A stretch of DNA of 64,000 nt from Rhodoferax sp. UBA6134 (GCA_002422455.1 DIVK01000076.1:134-64133); one strand, 5' to 3'. Numbered from the stretch's first letter, positions 28,275-40,328 are shown. Numbers and translations are program-made. The notes: generated by a model from the sequence alone, not told the origin.

Positions 28275-30155
28275 ATGAACCGTTACCCGATATGGAAGTA
28301 CGCGATCCTCGTGATCGCACTGGTGGTGGGGGTTCTGTACACCCTGCCCAATTTTTTTGGCGAGGCGCCGGCAGTGCAGGTGTCGGCCGCCAAGATGGGC
28401 ATCAAGGTGGACCACAGCACGCAGACGAGCGTGGCAGAGGCCCTGAAGACGGCTGGCCTTGCGGCCGACCTGGTGACGCTGGACGGCGCCTCGGTCAAGG
28501 CGCGCTTTGACAACACCGAGACGCAGCTCAAGGCCAAGGATGCGATCCAGAAGGCGCTGATTCCCGATCCCGGCAACGCCGGTTATGTGGTGGCGCTCAA
28601 TCTGCTGTCGCGCTCCCCGGCCTGGCTGACGGCCCTGCATGCGTTTCCCATGTACCTGGGACTGGACCTGCGCGGCGGCGTGCATTTCATGCTGCAAGTC
28701 GACATGCAGGCCGCGCTGACCAAGAAGGCCGAGTCCCTGACCGGCGACATCCGCACCAGCCTGCGCGAAAAAAATGTGCGCCATGGCGGCATCAACCGCA
28801 ATGGGCAGACGATCGAAATACGCTTTCGTGATGCCCAGACCCTGGCGGCAGCCAAGGCCGTCATTCAGGATCAGTTCGCCGACCTGCAAACCATCGACGG
28901 CCTCGACGGTGCCGACTACAAGCTGACGGCTTCCATCAAACCGGAGGCGGCACGCCGCGTGCAGGATCAATCGCTGAAGCAGAACATCACCACCCTGCAC
29001 AACCGCATCAATGAACTCGGCGTGGCCGAGCCCGTCATTCAGCAGCAGGGACTGGACCGCATCGTGGTGCAGCTGCCCGGCGTGCAGGACACTGCCAAGG
29101 CCAAGGACATTTTGGGGCGCACCGCCACCCTGGAGGTGCGCATGGTCGATGAAAGCGCAGAAGCCCGGGGCGCCGAGAGCGGCACGGCAGCGGTGCCGTT
29201 TGGTTCCGAGCGCTTTCTGGAGCGCAGCGGCCAGCCGGTCATCGTGAAGAAGCAGGTCATTCTGACCGGTGAAAACCTGACCGACGCCCAGCCTGGTTTT
29301 GACAGCCAGACGCAGGAGGCCGTGGTCAACCTGACACTGGACGCCAAGGGCGCCCGCATTTTTCGGGACGTGACACGCGAAAGCATCGGCAAGCGCATGG
29401 CCATCGTGCTGTTTGAAAAAGGCAAGGGTGAAGTGGTCACGGCCCCGGTGATCCGCTCCGAGATCAATGGCGGGCGGGTCCAGATTTCCGGCCGCATGAC
29501 CTCGGTGGAAGCCAATGACACGGCTTTGCTGCTGCGCGCCGGTTCGCTGGCCGCGCCGATGGACATCATCGAGGAAACCACCATTGGCCCGAGTCTGGGC
29601 GCCGAAAACATTGCCAAGGGCTTCAACAGCGTCACCTACGGCTTTGTTGCCGTGGCGGTTTTCATGTGTCTGTATTACATGTTGTTTGGCGTGTTCTCCA
29701 GCATCGCGCTGGCCGTCAATTTGCTGCTGCTGGTGGCGATGCTATCCATGCTGCAGGCCACGCTGACCTTGCCGGGCATGGCCGCCATGGCGCTGGTGCT
29801 GGGCATGGCGATCGATGCCAATGTGCTGATCAACGAGCGGGTGCGCGAGGAGCTGCGCAATGGCGCCTCGGCGCAGGCTGCCATTCACACTGGCTACGAC
29901 CGGGCCTGGGCCACCATTCTGGACTCCAACGTCACCACCCTGATTGCCGGTCTGGCCCTGCTGGCCTTCGGTTCCGGCCCGGTGCGCGGTTTTGCCGTGG
30001 TACATGTTCTTGGCATTTTGACCAGCATGTTCTCCGGGGTGTTCTTCTCGCGCGGCCTGGTCAACTTGTGGTATGGCCGGAAAAACAAGCTCAAGAGCGT
30101 GTCCATCGGTACGGTTTGGCGCCCCGATCCCGGAACTCAGGTCAGGTCGAACTAA
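28275..30155 (+). CDS. secD: Protein translocase subunit SecD
   Basis: Uses the proton gradient to pull exported proteins through SecYEG on the periplasmic side. The 626 residues have an N-terminal membrane helix, the D-L-R-G-G-V-H-F motif, a large periplasmic domain, and five C-terminal helices including G-M-A-I-D-A-N-V-L-I-N-E-R-V-R-E-E. Located 32 bases after yajC and 12 bases before secF. Confidence 0.97.
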   Translation: MNRYPIWKYAILVIALVVGVLYTLPNFFGEAPAVQVSAAKMGIKVDHSTQTSVAEALKTAGLAADLVTLDGASVKARFDNTETQLKAKDAIQKALIPDPGNAGYVVALNLLSRSPAWLTALHAFPMYLGLDLRGGVHFMLQVDMQAALTKKAESLTGDIRTSLREKNVRHGGINRNGQTIEIRFRDAQTLAAAKAVIQDQFADLQTIDGLDGADYKLTASIKPEAARRVQDQSLKQNITTLHNRINELGVAEPVIQQQGLDRIVVQLPGVQDTAKAKDILGRTATLEVRMVDESAEARGAESGTAAVPFGSERFLERSGQPVIVKKQVILTGENLTDAQPGFDSQTQEAVVNLTLDAKGARIFRDVTRESIGKRMAIVLFEKGKGEVVTAPVIRSEINGGRVQISGRMTSVEANDTALLLRAGSLAAPMDIIEETTIGPSLGAENIAKGFNSVTYGFVAVAVFMCLYYMLFGVFSSIALAVNLLLLVAMLSMLQATLTLPGMAAMALVLGMAIDANVLINERVREELRNGASAQAAIHTGYDRAWATILDSNVTTLIAGLALLAFGSGPVRGFAVVHVLGILTSMFSGVFFSRGLVNLWYGRKNKLKSVSIGTVWRPDPGTQVRSN

Positions 30156-30167
30156 AGAAAGTCAGTC

Positions 30168-31121
30168 ATGGAGTTTTTCAAGATCAAACGCGACATTCCG
30201 TTCATGCGGCATGCGCTCGTGTTCAACGTTGTGTCGCTGCTCACTTTTCTGGCGGCGGTGTTTTTTCTTTTTTCACGCGGCTTGCACCTGTCGGTGGAGT
30301 TCACCGGCGGCACCTTGATGGAAGTCAGCTACGCGCAACCGGCGGACCTGAATTCGGTTCGCGGCACGGTGGCGACACTGGGCCTGAACGACGTGCAGGT
30401 GCAAAACTTCGGCACGGCGCGGGACGTGCTGATTCGCATGCCGGTGCAAAAAGGGGTGAGTTCGACCCAGCAAAGCGAGCGCGTGATGACTGCGCTCCGG
30501 GCCGCTGACCCGTCGGCCAGCATGCGCCGCACCGAGTTTGTCGGACCGCAGGTAGGGGATGAGCTGGCAACCGACGGCCTCAAGGCGCTGGCCTTTGTGA
30601 TCGCGGGCATCATGATTTACCTGGCGCTGCGGTTTGAATGGAAGTTCGCCGTGGCAGCCATCATTGCCAACTTGCACGATGTCGTCATCATCCTGGGGTT
30701 TTTTGCGTTTTTCCAGTGGGAATTTTCGCTGCCGGTGCTGGCCGCGGTGCTGGCGGTGCTGGGCTACTCGGTCAATGAGTCGGTGGTGGTGTTTGACCGT
30801 ATCCGCGAGAATTTCCGGCGTTATCGCAAGATGAACTCCACGGAAATCATCAACAATGCCATTACCTCGACCATTAGCCGCACCATCATCACGCACGGCT
30901 CGACCCAACTGATGGTGTTGTCCATGCTGTTGTTTGGCGGCGCCACACTGCACTATTTTGCATTGGCCCTCACCATTGGTATTTTGTTCGGCATCTATTC
31001 GTCGGTTTTCGTGGCGGCGGCCATTGCCATGTGGCTGGGCATCCAGCGCGAAGACCTGGTCAAGGGCGGTGTCAGAAAGGATGAAGACCCGAACGACCCC
31101 AACGCCGGTGCTACGGTCTGA
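30168..31121 (+). CDS. secF: Protein translocase subunit SecF
   Basis: Partner of SecD. The 317-residue protein has L-S-V-E-F-T-G-G-T-L-M-E-V after the first membrane helix, the periplasmic domain, and the five-helix block with G-Y-S-V-N-E-S-V-V-V-F-D-R-I-R-E-N. The end runs E-D-P-N-D-P-N-A-G-A-T-V. It is the last gene of the unit and is followed, convergently, by smg with 48 bases between stops. Confidence 0.97.
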   Translation: MEFFKIKRDIPFMRHALVFNVVSLLTFLAAVFFLFSRGLHLSVEFTGGTLMEVSYAQPADLNSVRGTVATLGLNDVQVQNFGTARDVLIRMPVQKGVSSTQQSERVMTALRAADPSASMRRTEFVGPQVGDELATDGLKALAFVIAGIMIYLALRFEWKFAVAAIIANLHDVVIILGFFAFFQWEFSLPVLAAVLAVLGYSVNESVVVFDRIRENFRRYRKMNSTEIINNAITSTISRTIITHGSTQLMVLSMLLFGGATLHYFALALTIGILFGIYSSVFVAAAIAMWLGIQREDLVKGGVRKDEDPNDPNAGATV

Positions 31122-31169
31122 CCCAGTGCATGCCCTGGGACGCGCCGTCCTCAACCAGTCCGGACGGTT

Positions 31170-31670
31170 TCAGTGGGCCAGCCGGTGAACGCTGTCATCG
31201 CACAATTCGTCGAGTATCAGCATGTCCGGCCCCTCCCCCAGGCTCCAGTACACCATCAATACGATGATTTTGAAATCATCCAGAGAAACCGGGTGACCGG
31301 GTGCGGCCATCGCACGTTCCAGCACGATTTCGCGCAGTTGCGTCGGCAACACGCCTACGGTTTCAAGGAAACAGACGAACCCCAGACATTGCGCACCCAG
31401 ATGCTTCTGCTCAGCAGGCGAGTAGATGCGCATGCTGTACGGTGACTGGGTGAGCAGCATGTCGGTGAACTGCGTGGCGTTGCTGCTCTCGGGCACAGAC
31501 CGTTGCAGGCCGCAGGCTGCCCGATTCAGATCGTTAAGCCAGTTCAGCGCGTCCTGAACCTCCTCCGTATCGAAGCCCGCGGCATTTAACTTGCGCTCCA
31601 GATGGGCCAATTCGGGACAGGCATTACCGCGCCAGTAATTCTCGTAAACGAAGACAAGTACTTCAAACAT
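31170..31670 (-). CDS. smg: Smg family protein (DUF494)
   Basis: A 166-residue cytoplasmic protein starting M-F-E-V-L-V-F-V-Y-E-N-Y-W, the standard Smg N-terminus, with L-E-x-x-L-x-A-A-G-F-x-x-x-E-V-Q-D-A-L-N-W-L and a C-terminal F-K-I-I-V-L-M-V-Y-W-S. In many bacteria smg sits next to dprA; no dprA is present here. Function is unknown. The open frame continues upstream to 31790, but ATG 31670 is the family start. Confidence 0.9.
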   Translation of the reverse strand: MFEVLVFVYENYWRGNACPELAHLERKLNAAGFDTEEVQDALNWLNDLNRAACGLQRSVPESSNATQFTDMLLTQSPYSMRIYSPAEQKHLGAQCLGFVCFLETVGVLPTQLREIVLERAMAAPGHPVSLDDFKIIVLMVYWSLGEGPDMLILDELCDDSVHRLAH

Positions 31671-31738
31671 GGGGCCAATATAGCGCGAAGGACGACTGAC
31701 AAAACAGCAAGATGAACGGCAAACCGGACTTGGTGGGT

Positions 31739-31803
31739 ATTCCGGTCGATCGTGAACGTTTTTGGGGTAGTAACCGGAATCACCGTTCACGACGCCGGAA
31801 TCA
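31739..31803. repeat. Imperfect inverted repeat, IS-end-like
   Basis: Left arm 31739-31758 and right arm 31784-31803 match as inverted repeats (CGTTCACGA plus CCGGAAT with a 2-base length difference between them). The unit CCGGAATCA also occurs twice directly, at 31774 and 31795. Such repeated, alternately oriented GTTCACGA/CCGGAAT blocks remind me of the multiple terminal repeats of IS21-family elements; that is recall only. No istA or istB gene is present. Confidence 0.45.
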
Positions 31804-32001
31804 GGTTCTGCGGCGTGTGATGTTGCGCCGGGCGCTGGCGCGCAGCGGATCGACGCGGGCTGCCATGGGTTCGACGCTCTTGCGCGACAGAGGCAGCGTC
31901 AGGCCGGTGCAATACCCGCTCAATCCTGCGTGACGGTCAGCATGGCCCAGCCCTTCAGCCAAGTGAGCCATGTATCGATCGAACTCCTTGGATATGTCCA
32001 T
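31801..32001 (-). pseudogene. Truncated transposase remnant (IS701-like N-terminus)
   Basis: The frame reads M-D-I-S-K-E-F-D-R-Y-M-A-H-L-A-E-G-L-G-H-A-D-R-H-A-G-L-S-G-Y-C-T-G-L, then L-P-L-S-R-K-S-V-E-P-M-A-A-R-V-D-P. I recognise this as the N-terminus of IS701-type DDE transposases. Similarity stops after L-R-A-S-A-R; what follows (R-N-I-T-R-R-R-T) does not continue the family sequence and ends at a stop. Only about 55 of more than 400 codons survive. The break coincides with the inverted repeats to its left, suggesting insertion of a second element followed by deletion. Confidence 0.7.
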
Positions 32002-32063
32002 TGCACCCCCGTCACCGGGAAAATAATGAACATATCATGCCTGAATTTTATGACACAGTAAGA

Positions 32064-34673
<2,610 letters not shown>

Positions 34674-34700
34674 CTAATTTCTCAAACTCTTGAATGACCA

Positions 34701-34733
34701 AACCCGCAATGAACTTCTCGTTCATCGCGGGTT
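34701..34733. repeat. Strong 14-bp inverted repeat between dnaN and gyrB
   Basis: AACCCGCAATGAAC and GTTCATCGCGGGTT pair over 14 positions with one mismatch and a 5-base loop. It lies in the 96-base dnaN-gyrB gap. On the minus strand only TTT follows, so it is not a convincing simple terminator; attenuation, mRNA protection or processing are possible. Confidence 0.6.
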
Positions 34734-34763
34734 CAGCTGTATGTGGCTGCAAACGTTGCGACC

Positions 34764-35870
34764 TTAAATCCGCATCGGCATGACCACGTATTTGAAAGTG
34801 GCGTTGTCGGGAATGGTGAACAAGGCCGAGCTGTTGCCGTCAGACAATTCCAGCCGCACCATGTCCTGGCTCATGTTGGTCAGCGCATCAATGAGATAAG
34901 TCACATTGAAACCGATCTCGATGCTGTCACCCGCATAGTCAATGTCCAGCTCGTCCACCGCCTCTTCCTGCTCGGCGTTGTTGGAGGCCACCCGCAGGGT
35001 GCCCGGGTCGATGTTCAGGCGCACGCCTTTGAATTTGTCGCTGGTCAGGATGGCGGTGCGTTGCAGGGTGGCCAGCAGAGCCGTCCGGCCCAGCGTGATG
35101 CTGTTTTTGTGGTTTTTGGGAATGACGCGGTTGTAGTCGGGGAATTTGCCTTCAACCAGCTTGCTGACAAACTCCATGCCGTCAAAACTGAACTTGGCCT
35201 GGTTGCCGGCAAACTGCATCTCGATGGCGCCCTCCTTGTCGGAGAGCAGGCGCTGCAGTTCCATGACCGTCTTGCGCGGCAAAATAACCTCTTGTTTGGG
35301 CACGTCCACGTCCAGCGTGGCCGAGGCAAACGCCAGCCGATGACCATCCGTGGCCACCAGGCTGAGTTGTTTGCCTTCCGCGACGAACAAAATGCCGTTG
35401 AGATAGTAACGAATGTCATGCACGGCCATGGCAAACGACACCTGGCTCAGCAGCGCTTTCAAGGTCTTTTGCGGCACGCTGAACACAGGGCCGAAGCTGG
35501 CGGCCTCCTGCACCAGCGGAAAGTCTTCGGCGGCCATGGTCTGGACGGTGAACTTGCTTTTACCGCCCTTGAGAATCAGCTTGGCGGCACTCGATTCCAG
35601 CGACACCGTCTGGTCTGCCGGCATGGTGCGCAAAATATCGATCAGCTTGCGCGCGCCCACGGTGGTGGTGAAGTCGCCCGTATCACCGTCCAGCTCAGCC
35701 GTGGTGCGGATCTGGATTTCAAGATCGCTGGTGGTAAGTTGCAATGCCGCGCCCGTTTTGCGAATCAGCACATTGGCCAGAATCGGCAAGGTGTGGCGGC
35801 GCTCGACGATGCCCGCTACCGACTGCAGCGCCGATAGAACTTTTTCTTGCGTGGCCTTCAGGACGATCAT
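34764..35870 (-). CDS. dnaN: DNA polymerase III sliding clamp (beta subunit)
   Basis: Ring-shaped processivity factor. The 368 residues match the family: M-I-V-L-K-A-T-Q-E-K-V-L-S-A-L-Q at the start, R-R-H-T-L-P-I-L-A-N-V, the conserved F-x-x-D-Y-x-R-V-I-P near 240, and the typical C-terminus F-K-Y-V-V-M-P-M-R-I. Ninety-five bases separate it from dnaA. Confidence 0.98.
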   Translation of the reverse strand: MIVLKATQEKVLSALQSVAGIVERRHTLPILANVLIRKTGAALQLTTSDLEIQIRTTAELDGDTGDFTTTVGARKLIDILRTMPADQTVSLESSAAKLILKGGKSKFTVQTMAAEDFPLVQEAASFGPVFSVPQKTLKALLSQVSFAMAVHDIRYYLNGILFVAEGKQLSLVATDGHRLAFASATLDVDVPKQEVILPRKTVMELQRLLSDKEGAIEMQFAGNQAKFSFDGMEFVSKLVEGKFPDYNRVIPKNHKNSITLGRTALLATLQRTAILTSDKFKGVRLNIDPGTLRVASNNAEQEEAVDELDIDYAGDSIEIGFNVTYLIDALTNMSQDMVRLELSDGNSSALFTIPDNATFKYVVMPMRI

Positions 35871-35965
35871 GTCAACCTCTCGTTTAGTATTTTCAATTCA
35901 AGTCAATAGCAGGCAAGGAGCATATTTCCGCCACCACTGCCATTTTCCCTCTTTTATGCCGGTGC

Positions 35966-37366
35966 TCAGCCTTTGAGCGTCTGCTCCAGCACGTGAAGCT
36001 GCTGGTTCAACTCGGTCATTTGCTGGCGCTCGCCCCCAATCTTGCGGACCGCATGCAACACGGTAGTGTGGTCGCGTCCACCAAACAATTCTCCAATTTC
36101 CGGAAGACTTTTCTGTGTCAACTCCTTGGCCAGGTACATGGCAATCTGGCGCGGCCGGGCAATGCTGGCCGGGCGCTTCTTGGAATACATGTCCGCGATT
36201 TTTATCTTGTAATAATCCGCCACCGTCTTCTGGATGTTTTCCACTGAAATCTGGCGGTTCTGGATCGACAACAGGTCGCGCAGGGCTTCGCGCGCCAGCA
36301 AAATTGAAATTTCTTTCTGGTTGAAGCGGGAATAGGCCAGAATTTTACGCAAAGCGCCTTCGAGCTCGCGCACATTGGAGCGCACATTTTTAGCCACGAA
36401 GAACGCCACCTCTTCCGGCATGTCGACACCCTCCACCCGCGCCTTGTTGATCAGAATGGCAACCCGCATTTCCAGCTCGGGCGGCTCAATGGCCACCGTC
36501 AACCCGGAATCAAAGCGCGACACCAAGCGCTCGTGAATGTCGGCCAGACCCTTGGGATAAGTGTCACTGGTCATCACAATGTGCGACTTTTTGGCCAGCA
36601 GGGCCTCAAACGCATTGAAAAACTCTTCTTGGGTGCGTTCCTTGTTGGCGAAAAATTGAACGTCATCGATCAACAGCAGGTCCAGCGAATGGTAGCGCTC
36701 CTTGAATTCGTCAAAAGTTTTGCGCTGATAGGCTTTAACCACATCAGATACAAACTGCTCCGCATGGATGTAGAGAACTTTGGCTGTCGGCCGGTCGGCC
36801 AGCAGGCGATTACCCACGGCATGCATCAGGTGCGTTTTGCCCAGACCGACGCCGCCGTAGATAAAAAGGGGGTTGTACAAGTGCCCGGGCATACCGGCCA
36901 CATGCATGGCCGCCGCGCGCGCCATACGGTTGGCGCTACCCTCAATCAAAGTGTCAAAGGTCAGGGCTGAATTGAGCCGATTCCTGAGACCGTTCGGGGT
37001 CCGCTCCTCCCCTGGTTCGGCCACGTCTTCCATCGGCATGGATTCAACCGCGCGTTGAACAAATTGGCTTCTGGCAAAAGCTTCTCGCGGAGCAAGTGCC
37101 AACTCCATTTGAATGGATTGACCCGAAAACTGCTCCAGCAAACTGGAAATGCGGTTGCCATATTGCGCCCTGACCCAGTCCAGTTTGAAGCGGTTGGCGA
37201 CGAAAATGGTGATTTTGGAAAGGTCATCCGCAAGCCGCGCGGACAGGGGCTTGATCCAGGTGTTGAACTGCTGCTCCGGAATCTCCTGTGCCAATTGGTC
37301 GATGCAGACCCGCCACAGGTCTTGCCCTGCGGAACCAGATTGTCTGGCGTCGTGTCCCTCTGTCAT
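35966..37366 (-). CDS. dnaA: Chromosomal replication initiator DnaA
   Basis: Binds DnaA boxes and melts the origin. The 466-residue form starts M-T-E-G-H-D-A-R; the frame's earlier ATG at 37414 would sit inside the DnaA-box region and is less likely. Domain I is near [25 protein letters not shown]. The AAA+ Walker A is [17 protein letters not shown] and Walker [12 protein letters not shown]. The C-terminal DNA-binding signature is [15 protein letters not shown]. Confidence 0.98.
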   Translation of the reverse strand: MTEGHDARQSGSAGQDLWRVCIDQLAQEIPEQQFNTWIKPLSARLADDLSKITIFVANRFKLDWVRAQYGNRISSLLEQFSGQSIQMELALAPREAFARSQFVQRAVESMPMEDVAEPGEERTPNGLRNRLNSALTFDTLIEGSANRMARAAAMHVAGMPGHLYNPLFIYGGVGLGKTHLMHAVGNRLLADRPTAKVLYIHAEQFVSDVVKAYQRKTFDEFKERYHSLDLLLIDDVQFFANKERTQEEFFNAFEALLAKKSHIVMTSDTYPKGLADIHERLVSRFDSGLTVAIEPPELEMRVAILINKARVEGVDMPEEVAFFVAKNVRSNVRELEGALRKILAYSRFNQKEISILLAREALRDLLSIQNRQISVENIQKTVADYYKIKIADMYSKKRPASIARPRQIAMYLAKELTQKSLPEIGELFGGRDHTTVLHAVRKIGGERQQMTELNQQLHVLEQTLKG

Positions 37367-37614
37367 TATTCTTGTCAACCTCTGTGGATAGTTTCGAACT
37401 CTCAAGCCTCCCATCTTAGTTTATCAAGCATTTATCCACAAGCAAGGTGCGCCACTTAATACTTCCTGCACTGCAAGCCACATGCAATGCAGGGTATTGC
37501 CGTGATTAAGAAATTTTGCGATAATCACCGGTTCCCCCAGATTGTGTTGGGGAAGACACGCCAGCGGCTCGCTCATTCAGGCGAACCGTCATTGAGCCCT
37601 TTAGGATTTCCAAA
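37367..37614. other. oriC: Likely chromosomal replication origin (oriC), dnaA-rpmH intergenic region
   Basis: This 248-base gap separates the leftward dnaA-dnaN-gyrB unit from the rightward rpmH-rnpA-yidD-yidC-mnmE unit. It contains one perfect DnaA box, TTATCCACA at 37432-37440, and one near-perfect box in the opposite orientation at 37383-37391 (TGTGGATAG). An AT-rich stretch lies at about 37503-37525. Two boxes are few for a full origin, so further degenerate boxes would be expected. The rpmH promoter shares the region. Confidence 0.7.
37497..37525 (+). promoter_or_regulatory. Sigma-70 promoter of rpmH
   Basis: TTGCCG (-35, 4 of 6) and GATAAT (-10, 5 of 6) with an exact 17-base spacer. 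Transcription would begin near 37532, giving a leader of about 80 bases before rpmH. The leader opens with a TTCCCC/GGGGAA hairpin (about 37532-37554). Confidence 0.65.
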
Positions 37615-37749
37615 ATGAAACGCACTTACCAACCCTCCAAGATTCGCCGTGCCCGCACCCACGGTTTTCTGGTTCGCATGAAAACACGCGGTGGCCGTGC
37701 CGTAATCAACGCCCGCCGCGCCAAGGGCCGCAAGCGCCTGGCCGTCTAA
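37615..37749 (+). CDS. rpmH: 50S ribosomal protein L34
   Basis: A 44-codon gene encoding the highly basic [18 protein letters not shown], then [26 protein letters not shown], the complete L34 sequence. AGGA in 'ttaggatttcc' supplies the ribosome-binding site. It is followed by rnpA, as in nearly all bacteria. Confidence 0.98.
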   Translation: MKRTYQPSKIRRARTHGFLVRMKTRGGRAVINARRAKGRKRLAV

Positions 37750-37801
37750 CTGTTGAGTCTGCGTTGTGCGCAGTTGATCGACGTTCTGGCGCCGTTTCAG
37801 C

Positions 37802-38236
37802 ATGCAACGACTAGCAACGCGAAGCCAGTTTCAAGCTGTGCTGGCTGGTGACACGATCGCGCGCACGCCCCATTTCGCCCTGCACTGCACTGCATTTGAC
37901 GTGCCCGTATCCGAACCACGGTCAACGGCAGCGCCAGGGACGCCCGTGCTTTTTGCCGTGCATGACGTCTGGATGGGTGCCATGGTACCCAAACGCTGGG
38001 CCAAGCGAGCTGTCACGCGCAATGCCATCAAACGCCAGATCTACGGTGTGAGCGTCGACTTCGAATCAAAACTTTCCATTGCCGCGCACGTGGTGCGCTT
38101 GCGTGCCGGTTTTGACCGTGCCCAATTTGCCAGTGCCACATCGGATGCACTCAAGGCGGCTGTTCGTCAGGAGTTGCAGCAACTATTTGCAAGAGCGGCG
38201 ACATGTCCATCGACCACGCAAAGTGATTCAGCATGA
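37802..38236 (+). CDS. rnpA: Ribonuclease P protein component
   Basis: Protein subunit of RNase P, which matures tRNA 5' ends. The 144 residues carry the family signature K-R-W-A-K-R-A-V-T-R-N-A-I-K-R-Q-I-Y near residue 62-78, preceded by a basic N-terminus R-L-A-T-R-S-Q-F-Q-A-V-L. An insertion-like segment (E-P-R-S-T-A-A-P-G-T-P) lengthens the middle. The stop overlaps the yidD start. Confidence 0.95.
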   Translation: MQRLATRSQFQAVLAGDTIARTPHFALHCTAFDVPVSEPRSTAAPGTPVLFAVHDVWMGAMVPKRWAKRAVTRNAIKRQIYGVSVDFESKLSIAAHVVRLRAGFDRAQFASATSDALKAAVRQELQQLFARAATCPSTTQSDSA

Positions 38237-38505
38237 TCAAAACCCTGCTGATCGGCCTGGTCAAGAGCTACCGCTTGCTGCTCAGCCCGTGGCTGGGCTC
38301 ATCCTGCCGCTTCGAACCCACCTGTTCCGCGTATTCACTGCAGGTCTTGCAAATGCATGGCGCGGCGGCGGGCAGCTATTTGACGCTGGCGCGTCTGGCG
38401 CGCTGCCATCCCTGGTGCGCGGGCGGGCATGATCCTGCCCCGATTCAAAAACCTCGCCTCTTCACCGAGCTGATTCCCTCTTGCACTGAAAAGAAGTCTT
38501 CATGA
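38233..38505 (+). CDS. yidD: Membrane protein insertion efficiency factor YidD
   Basis: A 90-residue protein with the family's L-L-I-G-L-V-K-S-Y-R-L-L-L-S-P-W-L-G-S-S-C-R-F-E-P-T-C-S-A-Y and R-L-A-R-C-H-P-W-C-A-G-G-H-D-P. The cysteine pattern is complete. Linked by ATGA overlaps to rnpA before it and yidC after it. Confidence 0.95.
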   Translation: MIKTLLIGLVKSYRLLLSPWLGSSCRFEPTCSAYSLQVLQMHGAAAGSYLTLARLARCHPWCAGGHDPAPIQKPRLFTELIPSCTEKKSS

Positions 38506-40217
38506 ACGATATTCGCCGCACCATTTTGTGGGTGATTTTTGGCTTTTCCATGGTTTTGCTGTGGGATCAGTGGCAAGTGCACAACGGCAACAAGACCACC
38601 TTCTTTCCATCCATGTCACCTGTGGTGCAAGCGCCCGAGCCGGGCCTGACGGCCCCTGCCGGCGCGCCGACTGCGGCCCACCAGGGGACGGCCGCAGTGC
38701 CGGGCCAGCCCATGCCCGTGGCGACGCCCCCAGCCCCGGTGGCGCATGAACTGGTGGAAGTCACCACCGACGTCTATCGCCTGCGCTTCGACAATGAAGG
38801 CGGGGCGCTGGTGTATGCCGAACTGCGCAAATACGCCGACATGGCCGACAAGTCCAAAGGATTTGTGCTGCTCGACCAAAGCCCGGCGCGCGTGTATGTA
38901 GCCCAAAGCGGCCTGATAGGTGGCGTGGCGGGAAACACCTACCCCACGCACAAGACGATGATGCACGTCGTGCCCGGCCCGCGCACGCTGCCGGACGGCG
39001 AAAACGAGCTCAACATCCGTTTCGAATCGCCCGACCTGGGCGGCCTGAAGCTGGTCAAGACCTGGACCATCAAGCGCAGCACCTACGACATGGCCGTACG
39101 GCACGAGGTGCTCAACACCGGCAGCACCGCCGCGTCGCCGCAGCTGTACCTGCAGCTGGTGCGCGACGGCAACAAGCCGCCGGGCGAATCCTCGTTCTAT
39201 TCGACTTTCACCGGCCCGGCGGTTTATACCGACGAAAAAAAATACCACAAAGTCGAGTTCAAGGACATCAAGAACAAGAAATTCGATATCCCGCCACAGG
39301 CCAACAATGGTTACATCGCGATGGTCCAGCATTACTTTGCCACCGCATGGCTGTTGCCCAACGGCATGCCGCGTGAACTGCACATGGAGGCCGCAGACTT
39401 GGGCCTGCCCACGCCCGACTGCTGCTACCGCGTGCAAATGATCACGCCGCTGGGCAGCATTGCGCCCGGTGCCAGCAAAGCCGTTGAAGCACACCTGTTT
39501 GCCGGGCCGGAAATCGAAAAGACCCTCGAAGCCCTGGCCCCCGGCCTGGAGTTGGTGAAAGACTATGGCTGGCTCACCATCCTGGCCAAGCCGCTGTACT
39601 GGTTGCTCGACAAACTGCAAAGCTTCATCGGCAACTGGGGCTGGTCGATCGTGGCTTTGGTGCTGTTGCTGAAAGCCGCCTTTTACTGGCTCAACGCCAA
39701 GGCCTATGCCAGCATGGCCAAGATGAAGGCGGTCAACCCCAAGATCGTGGAAATGCGGGAACGCCTGAAAGGCCAGCCGCAGCAGATGCAGCAAGAAATG
39801 ATGCGCATTTACCGCGAGGAAAAAGTCAATCCGATGGGGGGCTGCTTCCCGATCATGATCCAGATTCCGGTATTCATCGCCTTGTACTGGGTGCTGTTGT
39901 CCAGCGTCGAGATGCGCAATGCACCGTGGATCTTGTGGATTCACGATCTGTCGTCAAAAGATCCCTTCTACATTCTGCCAGTGCTCATGACACTGACCAC
40001 GCTGTTGCAAACAGCGCTCAATCCGGCTCCGCCTGATCCACTGCAAGCCAAAATGATGTGGATCATGCCGCTGGCTTTCAGCGTGATGTTCTTTGCCTTC
40101 CCTGCGGGTCTGGTGCTGTACTGGATTACCAACAACGTTTTGTCGATCGCGCAGCAGTCAATCATCAACACCCGGATGGGTGTTCCACTGCAATTCAACC
40201 TGCCCAAGTTCAAGTGA
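38502..40217 (+). CDS. yidC: Membrane protein insertase YidC
   Basis: Inserts and folds inner-membrane proteins with or without SecYEG. The 571 residues follow the Gram-negative plan: N-terminal helix (T-I-L-W-V-I-F-G-F-S-M-V-L-L-W-D-Q-W), large periplasmic P1 domain (about 70-345), then five helices with N-P-M-G-G-C-F-P-I-M-I-Q-I-P-V-F-I-A-L-Y-W. The end is basic. A proline/alanine-rich linker at 45-85 follows the first helix. Confidence 0.97.
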   Translation: MNDIRRTILWVIFGFSMVLLWDQWQVHNGNKTTFFPSMSPVVQAPEPGLTAPAGAPTAAHQGTAAVPGQPMPVATPPAPVAHELVEVTTDVYRLRFDNEGGALVYAELRKYADMADKSKGFVLLDQSPARVYVAQSGLIGGVAGNTYPTHKTMMHVVPGPRTLPDGENELNIRFESPDLGGLKLVKTWTIKRSTYDMAVRHEVLNTGSTAASPQLYLQLVRDGNKPPGESSFYSTFTGPAVYTDEKKYHKVEFKDIKNKKFDIPPQANNGYIAMVQHYFATAWLLPNGMPRELHMEAADLGLPTPDCCYRVQMITPLGSIAPGASKAVEAHLFAGPEIEKTLEALAPGLELVKDYGWLTILAKPLYWLLDKLQSFIGNWGWSIVALVLLLKAAFYWLNAKAYASMAKMKAVNPKIVEMRERLKGQPQQMQQEMMRIYREEKVNPMGGCFPIMIQIPVFIALYWVLLSSVEMRNAPWILWIHDLSSKDPFYILPVLMTLTTLLQTALNPAPPDPLQAKMMWIMPLAFSVMFFAFPAGLVLYWITNNVLSIAQQSIINTRMGVPLQFNLPKFK

Positions 40218-40328
40218 ACCTGTCCATGGCACTGGTCCCCGGACACGTCGCGGCGTATCCTGCGCTGTTGCTCGCGGGAACCCGCATTGCCTTGGAGCGG
40301 CCGCCCGGCAGCGACTGAGGCTCTGCGC

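Larger units (their letters stand above)
31671..32063. other. Gene-poor stretch between smg and gyrB holding insertion-sequence remnants
   Basis: No intact gene. On the plus strand there is a 73-codon open frame at 31712-31933 without family resemblance. The right half contains the broken transposase at 31840-32001, and the left half contains inverted repeats at 31739-31803. The last 60 bases before the gyrB stop are AT-rich. Confidence 0.6.
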
